From Streptomonospora mangrovi (GTDB taxonomy: Bacteria; Actinomycetota; Actinomycetes; Streptosporangiales; Streptosporangiaceae), in assembly GCF_027604915.1 (NCBI RefSeq), contig NZ_JAJAQC010000015.1, positions 62,001 to 126,000 on the forward strand: 64,000 nucleotides of DNA, in the 5' to 3' direction. The translations under genes were made by a program, and so were the position numbers. Under the pieces are notes generated by a model, which made no database searches, had not been told where the DNA came from, and saw only the letters and a program-made list of their open reading frames with translations. How positions within the stretch are numbered: the first letter of the stretch is position 1; each line of letters opens with the position of its first letter. Positions 1-7,185 of the stretch are shown here, piece after piece.

Positions 1-52
1 CACCTTGGAATTTCCGCCTGAATGCAGGTCGCGAACGCGACCGTTCAAGTTC

Positions 53-87
53 GGGGCGTGGCCAAACAGCCACGCCCCTTTCTGTTT
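53..87 (+). terminator. Rho-independent terminator
   Basis: A perfect 10-bp stem (53-62 with 69-78) with a 6-nt loop is followed by a T-rich tail (79-87). It probably ends a plus-strand gene lying before the window and insulates the small-gene operon that begins at 144. Confidence 0.75.
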
Positions 88-143
88 GTGCAGGTCGAAA
101 GTGCATAGCGTCATCTTCCACAGCCCATTCAGAGGTGATGACG

Positions 144-446
144 ATGGCGATCGACCGCGCGGACGAACGCGCCGATATGGCTGGACACCCTCCGACCATG
201 TCTCCCGAAGCCGAGAGACTGCTCCTGGCCGAGGTGCGGGATCGGTACCCCCAGTGGGAGATCACCGGCACCTCCGGCGCTTACAAGGCGAAGCACCGCA
301 CCGAGCAGCCGGACGAACGCCGGGAGCGGGCGCGCATCGTCACCGAGGTGGAGGCGGACACCGTCCAACAACTCGAAATTCGGCTTTACGTACAGCGCGC
401 GCTGCGCGGCGACGCCGCGCTGGAACAGGCGGAGGGGGAGCGGTGA
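144..446 (+). CDS. Small hypothetical protein, 100 aa
   Basis: I do not recognise this charged, soluble protein; it has no signal peptide or membrane segment. The middle part (about residues 25-85) is rich in Glu and Arg. ATG 144 is chosen because AGAGG at 131-135 lies 8 nt upstream; ATG 138 and GTG 135 are possible alternatives. Its stop overlaps the next gene by four bases (GTGA), so the two are probably translationally coupled. It is the first gene of a same-strand run of small proteins that ends in a methyltransferase at 2802. Confidence 0.6.
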   Translation: MAIDRADERADMAGHPPTMSPEAERLLLAEVRDRYPQWEITGTSGAYKAKHRTEQPDERRERARIVTEVEADTVQQLEIRLYVQRALRGDAALEQAEGER

Positions 447-799
447 CCGCCTACAAGGTGCACGACAAGGGTTCCGTGCTGGCGGTCACGGCCGACGGGC
501 GGGAACTTACCAGTGCGCAGATCTACGACCTGTTGCAGCGCCTCACCCGCGTGGCGACCATCCTGCGCTACCGGGAGATGGTGGCGGCGTGGCCGCTCGG
601 CACGCGGGTGACCTCCGAACACCTGCCGCAGCCGGGCACGGTGGTCGGGCACTGCCGGGCGCCCGCGCCGATGGTGATTCCGGCCTGCCACGGCCTCAGC
701 GTGCAGACGGCCGCCGATCTGGTGCCGCTGGTGGTCGACATGCACAACGTCCACGCGGCCCCGGCCGACGTGGGCGAGGAACCGGCCCCCGGCCGGTGA
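443..799 (+). CDS. Small hypothetical protein, 118 aa
   Basis: The start is GTG 443, which overlaps the preceding stop by four bases. The protein is soluble, with alternating charged and hydrophobic stretches and no motif I recognise. It may work with its coupled upstream partner. The 332 bases after it (800-1131) contain a GC-rich hairpin at 847-885 and further short inverted repeats, but no convincing gene. Confidence 0.6.
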   Translation: MTAYKVHDKGSVLAVTADGRELTSAQIYDLLQRLTRVATILRYREMVAAWPLGTRVTSEHLPQPGTVVGHCRAPAPMVIPACHGLSVQTAADLVPLVVDMHNVHAAPADVGEEPAPGR

Positions 800-846
800 C
801 CCTGACCGCCGTTTAGGGATGAGGCCCCCCTCCCCTGCGGACGGCC

Positions 847-885
847 GCCCCGGGCGCCTCACCCCCCGTCGAGCGCGCCCGGGGC
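847..885 (+). terminator. GC-rich hairpin, possible terminator
   Basis: An 11-bp perfect stem (847-857 with 875-885) encloses a 17-nt loop, 47 bases after the stop of the 118-aa gene. There is no T-tract, so termination is plausible but unproven. Confidence 0.4.
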
Positions 886-1131
886 ACCCCTCTCCCCTCC
901 CACCCGGGGGGGGCGCCGCGCGGTGATGTGCCGCGCGGCACGCCCCGGGGCGGTATCCCAAGGCGCGGGCGGCGCGCCCCGGGGCGCAGTCCTCCGCCGT
1001 GAGGGACGCCGGGAGCTGAGGCCCGGTTATGACCACGGCGGTCCCCGCCCGGCGCTGTGAAGCGCGCCGGGCCGCGCCCCTGCCCTGCCAGGGGCGGGGG
1101 CGCATCCGACCCACGAACCTCTGGAGGAGTC

Positions 1132-1317
1132 GTGTCCCTCTACCCCTGGGAGTGGCAACTGCCGTGGGTCCACCCCGGCTGCGTGTGCGCGAACGGGACG
1201 ACCTGCGCGGTCCACCCCGGCCGCCGCGAGGCCGACCGCATCGCGGGCGAGCTGGCGACGACGGCGGCCCGGACCATCGACGAGGAGTGGGCGCGGTGGA
1301 ATGCGCCCGGCGAGTAG
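1132..1317 (+). CDS. Small Trp/Cys-containing protein, 61 aa
   Basis: This short gene starts at GTG 1132, preceded by a strong ribosome site (GGAGGAG at 1123-1129). Its N-terminal third is rich in Trp and Pro and carries a short Cys pair (CVC) plus a third Cys; the C-terminal half looks like an amphipathic helix. I know no family for it. The Cys/His-rich beginning (HPGC, CAVH) could bind a metal. It is the first of three tiny Cys-containing genes in the same direction. Confidence 0.5.
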   Translation: MSLYPWEWQLPWVHPGCVCANGTTCAVHPGRREADRIAGELATTAARTIDEEWARWNAPGE

Positions 1318-1333
1318 CGAGGAGGAGGAACTG

Positions 1334-1480
1334 GTGAAGGGCGAAGGGTGCACCGCCAACGAGGACGGGCGCCACACCTGGACTGCGGTGGCCTACGGCG
1401 AGGACGACATCGAGCGGGTCCGGCGGGTGGTCTACGACTGCCCCTGCGGCGCGGACAGGCTTGAGGAACACCGGTACTAG
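1334..1480 (+). CDS. Very small CPC-motif protein, 48 aa
   Basis: The reading frame starts at GTG 1334 behind GGAGGAGGAA (1321-1330). An in-frame ATG at 1301 would give 59 aa and overlap the preceding gene. The C-terminal end carries a CPCG motif. The family is unknown; size and position suggest an accessory protein of the same operon. Confidence 0.45.
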   Translation: MKGEGCTANEDGRHTWTAVAYGEDDIERVRRVVYDCPCGADRLEEHRY

Positions 1481-1525
1481 AGGCGGCGACGCCGGGGAGG
1501 ACTCCCCGGGCGGAGAGGAAGCGCG

Positions 1526-1654
1526 ATGGCGCAGTGCGCGATGTGCGAGGGGACGGGCGTCGTGTTCACCACGACGGACGGCGACGGGAAGAACCCGTGG
1601 AAGTCCACCCGGCCGGTCCAGTGCCCCAACTGCAAGGGAACGGGAAGGGTATGA
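1526..1654 (+). CDS. Tiny double CxxCxGTG zinc-finger protein, 42 aa
   Basis: This 42-aa protein consists almost entirely of two DnaJ-type zinc-finger half sites, CAMCEGTG near the N-terminus and CPNCKGTG near the C-terminus, joined by a short hydrophilic linker. Such pairs normally fold round one zinc ion. ATG 1526 follows GGAGAGGAA. Its stop (1652-1654) overlaps the ATG of the methyltransferase gene by four bases (ATGA), so the two should be co-translated and may interact. A 55-aa protein of the same layout lies at 27136-27303 inside the integrated element. Confidence 0.65.
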   Translation: MAQCAMCEGTGVVFTTTDGDGKNPWKSTRPVQCPNCKGTGRV

Positions 1655-2802
1655 CCGTCGACTGGGCGCGAGCCCGCGCGGCGATGGCCGCGTCCCTGGA
1701 CACCACCCCCGAGATCAGGGCGGCGTTCGAGCGGGTGCCCCGGCACGCGTTCATCCCCGACCGCGTGTGGCCGGTGGCCCTGGGTCCGCCCCTGGATCGC
1801 GGCTCCGAGCCCGATCGCTGGGCCGACCTGGTGTACGCCGACGAGGCCGTCGTCACCCAGGTCGCCGACGGCCGCGCCGACATCGGGCTCCCGTCGTCCT
1901 CCTCCTCGATGCCGACCATGATGGCCCGCATGATCGAGGCCGCCGACCTGCGGCCCAGGTCGCGGGTCCTGGAGATCGGCACCGGCACCGGCTACAACGC
2001 CGCGCTGCTGTGCGAACTCGTCGGCCAGGAGAACGTGGTCACCGTCGAGGTCGACCCCACGGTGGCCGCGCAGGCGCGCCGCCGCCTGGACGCCCTGGGG
2101 TACGCGCCCACGGTGGTCGTCGGCGACGGGTCGGCGGCGGCGTGGGCCGATTTCGGGGAGTTCGACGCGGTGATCGCCACGTGCAGCGTGGTGGCGGTGC
2201 CGCCCGCGTGGATCGCCCAGGTGCGCACCGGCGGGATCGTGGTGACCCCGTGGGCTCCGGCGCCGGACCTGCCCAGCGGGCTGCTGGCGCGCCTGGTCGT
2301 CGGCGGCGACCGGGCGGGCGGACGGTTCTGCGGCACCTCCAGCTTCATGCGGCTGCGGTCCCAGCGGTGGGCCGGGGGCGCCCCGCACGACCTGGACGCC
2401 GAGGCCGAGTCCGTCTCCCGGTGGGAGGGGGACCCGCGCGACCTCGTCCTGGGGGACGCCTGCCTGCAACTGGTCATGATGGCCGGTCCGTGGCGGCTTG
2501 GTCTGCGCCTGGCCGACCCCGCCGGGGAGCCCTGGGCGTGGATGTCGGCCACCGACAGCCCGTCCTGGGCGCGGCTGCACGACGACGGCCGGATCGAGCA
2601 GGGCGGACCGAGGCGGCTGTGGAACGAGGCCGAGGCGGCGTTCCGGTGGTGGACGGCCCACGGCTGCCCGCCGGTCACCGGCTACGGCCTGACCGTCGAC
2701 ACCGAGGGTCGGCAGTGCTTGTGGCTGCACACCCCTGACGGCGGCCCTTGGTGGCCCCACCCGGGAGTCGGCGCCCTGGGCGCCACGCGATCCCGCATGT
2801 GA
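1651..2802 (+). CDS. PCMT-like SAM-dependent methyltransferase, 383 aa
   Basis: The N-terminal two thirds match the protein-L-isoaspartate O-methyltransferase fold. There is an IRAAFERVPRHAFIP start, an SSSSMP segment, and a SAM-binding glycine motif VLEIGTGTGYNAALL at about residues 110-124. Actinobacterial proteins of this type often act on peptides made by ATP-grasp or lanthipeptide-like systems rather than on damaged protein. The ~120-residue C-terminal extension has several Trp-rich stretches and is longer than housekeeping PCMT. It overlaps the zinc-finger gene upstream by four bases. No ATP-grasp enzyme or obvious precursor peptide lies in the window, so the substrate is unknown. Confidence 0.8.
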   Translation: MTVDWARARAAMAASLDTTPEIRAAFERVPRHAFIPDRVWPVALGPPLDRGSEPDRWADLVYADEAVVTQVADGRADIGLPSSSSSMPTMMARMIEAADLRPRSRVLEIGTGTGYNAALLCELVGQENVVTVEVDPTVAAQARRRLDALGYAPTVVVGDGSAAAWADFGEFDAVIATCSVVAVPPAWIAQVRTGGIVVTPWAPAPDLPSGLLARLVVGGDRAGGRFCGTSSFMRLRSQRWAGGAPHDLDAEAESVSRWEGDPRDLVLGDACLQLVMMAGPWRLGLRLADPAGEPWAWMSATDSPSWARLHDDGRIEQGGPRRLWNEAEAAFRWWTAHGCPPVTGYGLTVDTEGRQCLWLHTPDGGPWWPHPGVGALGATRSRM

Positions 2803-2817
2803 GAGGCGGTCCCGCAA

Positions 2818-2859
2818 CGTTAGCAGCGCTCCGCCCGTACGGGCGGAGCGCTGCTAACG
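2818..2859. repeat. 42-bp perfect palindrome at the CRISPR trailer end
   Basis: Bases 2818-2838 are the exact reverse complement of 2839-2859, with no loop. The palindrome starts 16 bases after the methyltransferase stop and its last base is the first base of the leader-distal CRISPR repeat. It may serve as a two-way terminator for the methyltransferase operon and the crRNA precursor, or may form a cruciform. There is no T-tract on either side. Confidence 0.85.
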
Positions 2860-3374
2860 AACCATCCCCGCACATGCGGGGAACACGTAATGCGTCAATC
2901 CGAATCTTTGTATTGAAAGGGACCATCCCCGCATATGCGGGGAACACCGCCGCACGTAGCCGAACCTCGCGCGGCCGCTGGGACCATCCCCGCGTATGCG
3001 GGGAACACCCGCCGGTGTCGAGGACCGCCAGGCCGAGCCCGGGACCATCCCCGCGTATGCGGGGAACACGGCTCGGTAATCCTCGTCTTTCTGCTCTACC
3101 AGGGACCATCCCCGCGTATGCGGGGAACACGCCGAGGACCGCGCCGACGCCTGGCCGCTGGTGGGACCATCCCCGCGTATGCGGGGAACACAAGGAGATC
3201 GGAACCAGCGGCAACCCGAACGAGGGACCATCCCCGCGTATGCGGGGAACACGTGCCTATGAATGTCGGCGAATTGGTCGCCACAGGACCATCCCCGCGT
3301 ATGCGGGGAACACACGGCCCGCCGCGCAGCGGGCCGTGTTGGTACGGGACCATCCCCGCGTATGCGGGGAACAC
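2859..3374 (-). CRISPR. Type I-E-like CRISPR array, 9 repeats and 8 spacers, no cas genes nearby
   Basis: Nine 28-bp repeats start at 2859, 2920, 2981, 3042, 3103, 3164, 3225, 3286 and 3347, with eight 33-bp spacers (61-bp period). On the minus strand each repeat begins GTGTTCCCCGC and ends GGGGATGGTCC, the type I-E pattern. The two repeats at the low-coordinate end are degenerate: 2859 differs at three positions (GA for GG, and GCACAT for GCGTAT), and 2920 has GCATAT. The other seven are identical. Decay therefore marks the low end as leader-distal, and transcription should run on the minus strand from a leader near 3375-3472. No cas gene is visible in the window, so processing would need Cas proteins encoded elsewhere. 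Confidence 0.97.
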
Positions 3375-3472
3375 CCTTTACGAACTGGGCTGATGTAGGG
3401 CGTTATCAGAAGTAGACATTGGCACCACGTCCATAGCCTAAAAGCCGCCTCCGGCAAGCCGCCCCCGGGGGA
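3375..3472 (-). promoter_or_regulatory. Probable CRISPR leader
   Basis: This AT-richer stretch lies between the intact end of the array and the stop of the MerR gene. Repeat decay at the other end points to this side as the leader. On the minus strand a TAGGCT box near 3434-3440 could be a -10 element. The assignment rests on position and repeat polarity, not on a recognised leader motif. Confidence 0.55.
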
Positions 3473-3892
3473 CTACCTTGCCGCTGCGGCCTCTGCGGGG
3501 ACCGCGTAATCCTCCTCGCATGCCTCCGCCACTGCGCCCGCCGGAACGGGAGCGGTGATGATTCCGGTCAACGCCGTCCGCGCCCGTTCCAGTTCGGCTA
3601 ACGCGGTGGTGATCCGCGTCCGTTCCGCCTCCAACGCGTCGGTGATCTCCGGGCAGGCCGGGGCGAGGTACTGGCCGTCGACCACCATGCACGGCAGGAT
3701 CTCGGCGATCAGTGCCGTGCCCAGCCCCGCCGCCAGCAGGGTCCGGATGTTGCGCACCCGCGCCACGTCGTCCTCGGTGTACTCGCGGTACCCGCTGGGG
3801 AGCCGACGCGGGCGCAGGAGGCCCTGTTCCTCGTAGTAGCGCAGCGCCGGGCCGCTGACCCCGGTGCGCCGCGAGAGTTCGCCGATCCGCAT
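3473..3892 (-). CDS. MerR-family transcriptional regulator, 139 aa
   Basis: An N-terminal MerR winged helix (MRIGELSRRTGVS, then ALRYYEEQGLL) is followed by a long dimerisation helix and a short C-terminal effector region. The start is ATG 3892; an upstream ATG at 3952 would run through the divergent promoter. It is divergent from the oxidoreductase at 3951, separated by 58 bases that hold a typical MerR-type promoter with an inverted repeat. By family habit it probably twists that promoter to activate the oxidoreductase in response to an unknown small molecule. It resembles the second MerR protein at 5006-5416. Confidence 0.85.
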   Translation of the reverse strand: MRIGELSRRTGVSGPALRYYEEQGLLRPRRLPSGYREYTEDDVARVRNIRTLLAAGLGTALIAEILPCMVVDGQYLAPACPEITDALEAERTRITTALAELERARTALTGIITAPVPAGAVAEACEEDYAVPAEAAAAR

Positions 3893-3911
3893 GTGACCTC
3901 CCGCACAGGAC

Positions 3912-3943
3912 TTGACCTTCAGGCTGACCTGAAGCTTTAGCGT
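3912..3943 (+). promoter_or_regulatory. MerR-type promoter with 7-4-7 inverted repeat
   Basis: TTGACC (3912-3917) and TAGCGT (3938-3943) are spaced by 20 bases, the over-long spacing typical of MerR-controlled promoters. Between them lies an inverted repeat, CTTCAGG (3917-3923) and CCTGAAG (3928-3934) separated by 4 bases. It drives the oxidoreductase gene at 3951, only 8 bases downstream, so the message would be nearly leaderless. Confidence 0.6.
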
Positions 3944-3950
3944 AATCGGC

Positions 3951-4940
3951 ATGACAGGTCAGCACAGCGCCCCGCACACCACCCCTGACACCGAGAACCA
4001 GACCGCTTCCCGCCCCGCCGACGCCGCCTCCTCCCCGGTCACCGTGCTCGGCCTCGGGCCGATGGGCAGCGCCCTCGCCCGCGCCTTCCTGCGCGCCGGG
4101 CACCCCACCACCGTGTGGAACCGGACCGCCGCCAAGGCCGACCCGCTGGTCGCCGAAGGCGCCGTCCGCGCCGACTCCGTCGCCGAGGCCGCCGCCGCGA
4201 GCCCGCTCGTCGTGGTCTGCGTGATCGACTACGACGCCGCCGAGAGCATCCTCACCCCCGCCGCCGACGCCCTGAAGGGCCGCACGGTCGTCCACCTGAC
4301 CGCCGACACCCCCGCCCGCGCCCGCGCGATGGCCGACTGGGCGCGCGCCAACGGCATCGACTACCTCGACGGCGCCATCATGACCCCCACCGACACCATC
4401 GGCGGCCCCTCGGCGGTCCTCCTCTACAGCGGCCCGGCCGACCGCTACGCCGAGCACCGCTCGACGCTCGCCGCCCTCGGGGGCACCGCCACCCACCTGG
4501 GCGAGGACCCCGGGCGCGCGGCATCCTTCGACATCGCCCTGCTGGACCTGTTCTGGACCGCCATGAGCGGTGCCGCCCACGCCTTCGCCCTCGCCCGCGC
4601 CGAGGGGGTGTCAGCGGGCGAACTCGCGCCCTTTGCCACGGGCATCTCCGCGCTCCTGGGCAGCAGCATCCCCGAGATCGCGGCCAACCTCGACGCCGGG
4701 ACCACCTCCGGCGACGAGGCGGCCCTCGCCTCGGCGGCGGAGGGCATGGCCCACGTCGTGCACGCGGCCCAGGCGCGCGGTCTGGACACCGGCCTCATGC
4801 GGGCGGCGCTGGCGGCGGCCCGCCGCGCGGTCGACGCCGAGGGCGGCGACACCGGGATCGAGTCGATGGTGGCGGCCATGGCCGCCCCGGCGGAAGCGAC
4901 GGGACCGGCCGAACCAGCCGAACCGGCGGGCCGACGCTAG
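3951..4940 (+). CDS. NAD(P)-binding oxidoreductase of the 6-PGDH/imine-reductase group, 329 aa
   Basis: A ~28-residue variable N-terminus precedes a Rossmann fold with GLGPMG at residues 34-39 and VWNRTAAKAD shortly after, the usual NADPH-preferring pattern of beta-hydroxyacid dehydrogenases and imine reductases. The C-terminal helical domain (about 195-310) would form the dimer active site. The conserved catalytic Lys of 3-hydroxyisobutyrate dehydrogenases is not evident, which favours the imine-reductase branch. It is divergent from a MerR gene and convergent with a second. Substrate unknown. Confidence 0.8.
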   Translation: MTGQHSAPHTTPDTENQTASRPADAASSPVTVLGLGPMGSALARAFLRAGHPTTVWNRTAAKADPLVAEGAVRADSVAEAAAASPLVVVCVIDYDAAESILTPAADALKGRTVVHLTADTPARARAMADWARANGIDYLDGAIMTPTDTIGGPSAVLLYSGPADRYAEHRSTLAALGGTATHLGEDPGRAASFDIALLDLFWTAMSGAAHAFALARAEGVSAGELAPFATGISALLGSSIPEIAANLDAGTTSGDEAALASAAEGMAHVVHAAQARGLDTGLMRAALAAARRAVDAEGGDTGIESMVAAMAAPAEATGPAEPAEPAGRR

Positions 4941-5005
4941 CGACGGGCGACGGACGCCCCCCGGACCCGAACCCCGCGACCCGGCTGCCCCGCCCCCGCC
5001 GCGCC

Positions 5006-5416
5006 CTACGCCCTCCCGGCCGACGCCGCCTCCGGCCGCCCGGGCGCCGGGGCGGGGTCCTCGGCGGCGGGGCGGGCCTCGGCGATGTAGCGCAGGACCG
5101 CCTCTCGGCTGCGCGACAGGGCCTCGATGCGGCGCTGCATGCCCTCCGCCTCGGCGCGTAGGGCGCCGATCACGCTGGGGCACGCCTCCAGGTTGGGCGC
5201 GGTGCCCTCCGCGCACGGCAGCAGATCGCGGATGACCTCGGTGGACAGCCCGGCCGAGAGCAGCCCGCGGATCCGCGCGACGGTCTCGGGGGCGTCCTCG
5301 GGGAAGTCGCGGTAGCCGTTGGGCAGCCGCCGCGACGTGATGAGCCCCTGTTCCTCGTAGTAGCGCAGCAGCCGGGTACTCACCGCCGTGCGCCGCGAAA
5401 GTTCACCGATCAGCAT
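5006..5416 (-). CDS. MerR-family transcriptional regulator, 136 aa
   Basis: A MerR winged helix (MLIGELSRRTAVS, LLRYYEEQGLI) is followed by a coiled-coil helix with a conserved LLPC and an acidic tail. The start ATG 5416 is chosen because it aligns exactly with the start of the MerR protein at 3892; the frame is open further upstream but with a non-protein-like composition. It lies convergent to the oxidoreductase and downstream of the glucarate operon on the same strand, with a 205-bp gap that allows its own promoter. It is clearly related to the first MerR. Confidence 0.8.
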   Translation of the reverse strand: MLIGELSRRTAVSTRLLRYYEEQGLITSRRLPNGYRDFPEDAPETVARIRGLLSAGLSTEVIRDLLPCAEGTAPNLEACPSVIGALRAEAEGMQRRIEALSRSREAVLRYIAEARPAAEDPAPAPGRPEAASAGRA

Positions 5417-5621
5417 GCCGACCTCCGCCGACGAGTCTATGCCGCCGCGCTCAGGGCGAGAGGGGCGGCCGGGCACCACGGCACCCCGCGGCACCCCGCG
5501 GCCTCCCGCGCACGCCGCCCCGCGCCTCCGGGGTCGGCGGCGCGGGGCGGCGCAAGCGGTGCGAACGGGCGGCGGCAGGCGGCGGCGGGCAGTTCGGCAA
5601 GCACAGCGCCGCCGCCCCACC

Positions 5622-7136
5622 TCACACCCGCAGCGTGCCGTCCACCCGGCGCGGCAGCGGGTGCTCGGGGGTGTCGCGCAGCTCGTCGGGCAGCAGCTCC
5701 TGCGGTGCGTTCTGCCAGGTCATCGGCCGCAGGAACCGGCGGATCGAGGTGATGCCCACCGACGTGTGCAGCGCGCTGGTGGTCGCCGGCCACGGCCCGC
5801 CGTGGTGCTGGCCCCACGCCACCGCGACCCCCGTGGGGTAGCCGTTGTAGACGATGCGCCCGGCCCGGTCCCGCAGCACCGGCTCCAGCGCGGCGGTGAA
5901 CTCCGCGTCGGCGTCGTCGGCGATCACCGTCGCCGTCAGCGACCCCGGCACCCGCTCCAGCGCCGCCGTCAGCTCCTCGCGGTCGCGGTAGGTGACGATG
6001 AGCGTCGCCGGACCGAAGCACTCCTCGGCGGTCTCGGGCGTGAGGTCGGCCGCCGAGGTGGCCAGCAGCCGCACCGCCGCGCCCCAGCCCGTGCCCTCGG
6101 GCGCGGTGCCCTCGGCCAGGCTGCGCACCGCCGCCGACCCGGCCAGCCGCCGCGCGCCCTCCTCGTAGCCGCCGCGCACCGACTCGCTGAGCAGCACGCC
6201 CGGCGCCAGTCCGCCCACGGCCTGGGCCATGGCGTCGGCCACCGAGGTGCCGGCCTCGTCCTCGGGCAGGAACACCAGGCCGGGCTTGGTGCAGAACTGC
6301 CCCGCGCCCAGCGTGAAGGAGCCCGTGATGCCCTGCGCGATCTCGCCGCCGCGCGCCCCGGCCGCCGCCGGCGCCACGACCAGCGGGTTCACGCTGCCCA
6401 GTTCGCCGTAGAAGGGGATGGGGTCGGGCCGCTGCGACGCGATGTCGAACAGCGCCCGCCCGCCGCGCAGCGACCCGGTGAACCCGACCGCGCGGATGGC
6501 CGGGTGCGCCACCAGCTCGGCGCCCGCCCGCACCCCGTGCACGAGGGCGAGCACGCCTTCGGGCGCGCCCTCGGCCTGCGCCGCGCGCCGCAGCGCCGCG
6601 AAGGTGCGCACCGAGGTGGCCGGGTGCGCCGGGTGGGCCTTGACGACGACGGGGCAGCCCGCCGCCAGCGCCGCCGCGGTGTCGCCGCCGGGCACGGAGA
6701 ACGCCAGCGGGAAGTTGCTCGCGCCGAACACCGCCACCGGCCCCAGCGGGAGCAGCATGCGGCGCAGGTCGGGCCGCGGCCCCATCGGGGTGTCGCCGGC
6801 GTGGTCGATCACCGCCTCGGTGTAGGAGCCCTCCTCCACCGCCTCGGCGAACAGCTCGAACTGGTAGCAGGTGCGGGTCAGCTCGCCGTTGAGGCGGGTG
6901 GCGCCCAGCGCGGTCTCGCGGTCGGCCAGCTCCACGACGGCCTCGCGGTCGGCCTCCAGTTCGGCGGCGATGCGCCGCAGCAGCCCGGCGCGCCACCGGC
7001 GCCCCGCCGCGGCGAACGGCGCGGCCGCCTCGCCGGCGGCGCGGCACAGCGCGTCCAGCTCCTCGGCACCGGTCTCCTCGGCGACCACCTCCACCGGCGT
7101 GCCGGTGCGCGGGTCGATACTGGCGATCTCGGTCAT
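5622..7136 (-). CDS. 2-oxoglutarate semialdehyde dehydrogenase (aldehyde dehydrogenase family), 504 aa
   Basis: This is the last step of D-glucarate breakdown, oxidising 2-oxoglutarate semialdehyde (2,5-dioxopentanoate) to 2-oxoglutarate with NAD(P)+. ALDH features are visible: oxyanion Asn141 in GASNFP, Lys166 in the cofactor loop, FTGS at about 219-222, the general base Glu245 in YGELG and nucleophile Cys282 in GAGQFC. The GAGQFCTKPG form is typical of the KGSADH branch. ATG 7136 follows GAGGGGAA. It is the promoter-distal gene of a four-gene operon whose members give the complete pathway, which supports this substrate over other aldehydes. Confidence 0.88.
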   Translation of the reverse strand: MTEIASIDPRTGTPVEVVAEETGAEELDALCRAAGEAAAPFAAAGRRWRAGLLRRIAAELEADREAVVELADRETALGATRLNGELTRTCYQFELFAEAVEEGSYTEAVIDHAGDTPMGPRPDLRRMLLPLGPVAVFGASNFPLAFSVPGGDTAAALAAGCPVVVKAHPAHPATSVRTFAALRRAAQAEGAPEGVLALVHGVRAGAELVAHPAIRAVGFTGSLRGGRALFDIASQRPDPIPFYGELGSVNPLVVAPAAAGARGGEIAQGITGSFTLGAGQFCTKPGLVFLPEDEAGTSVADAMAQAVGGLAPGVLLSESVRGGYEEGARRLAGSAAVRSLAEGTAPEGTGWGAAVRLLATSAADLTPETAEECFGPATLIVTYRDREELTAALERVPGSLTATVIADDADAEFTAALEPVLRDRAGRIVYNGYPTGVAVAWGQHHGGPWPATTSALHTSVGITSIRRFLRPMTWQNAPQELLPDELRDTPEHPLPRRVDGTLRV

Positions 7137-7185
7137 GCCATTCCCCTCGGTCGGGTTCGTCTCGTGGTCGGTCGGCGGCCGGCGC

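Noticed and set aside
2859-3374. Self-targeting spacers against the two elements in the window
   Set aside because: By eye no spacer matched the AICE or the second element beyond short words; a proper alignment would be needed to exclude it.
2675-3398. Several open frames on both strands across the CRISPR array
   Set aside because: They are read-throughs of the 61-bp repeat unit with recurring GDGP/YAGN peptides; the repeats explain them fully.
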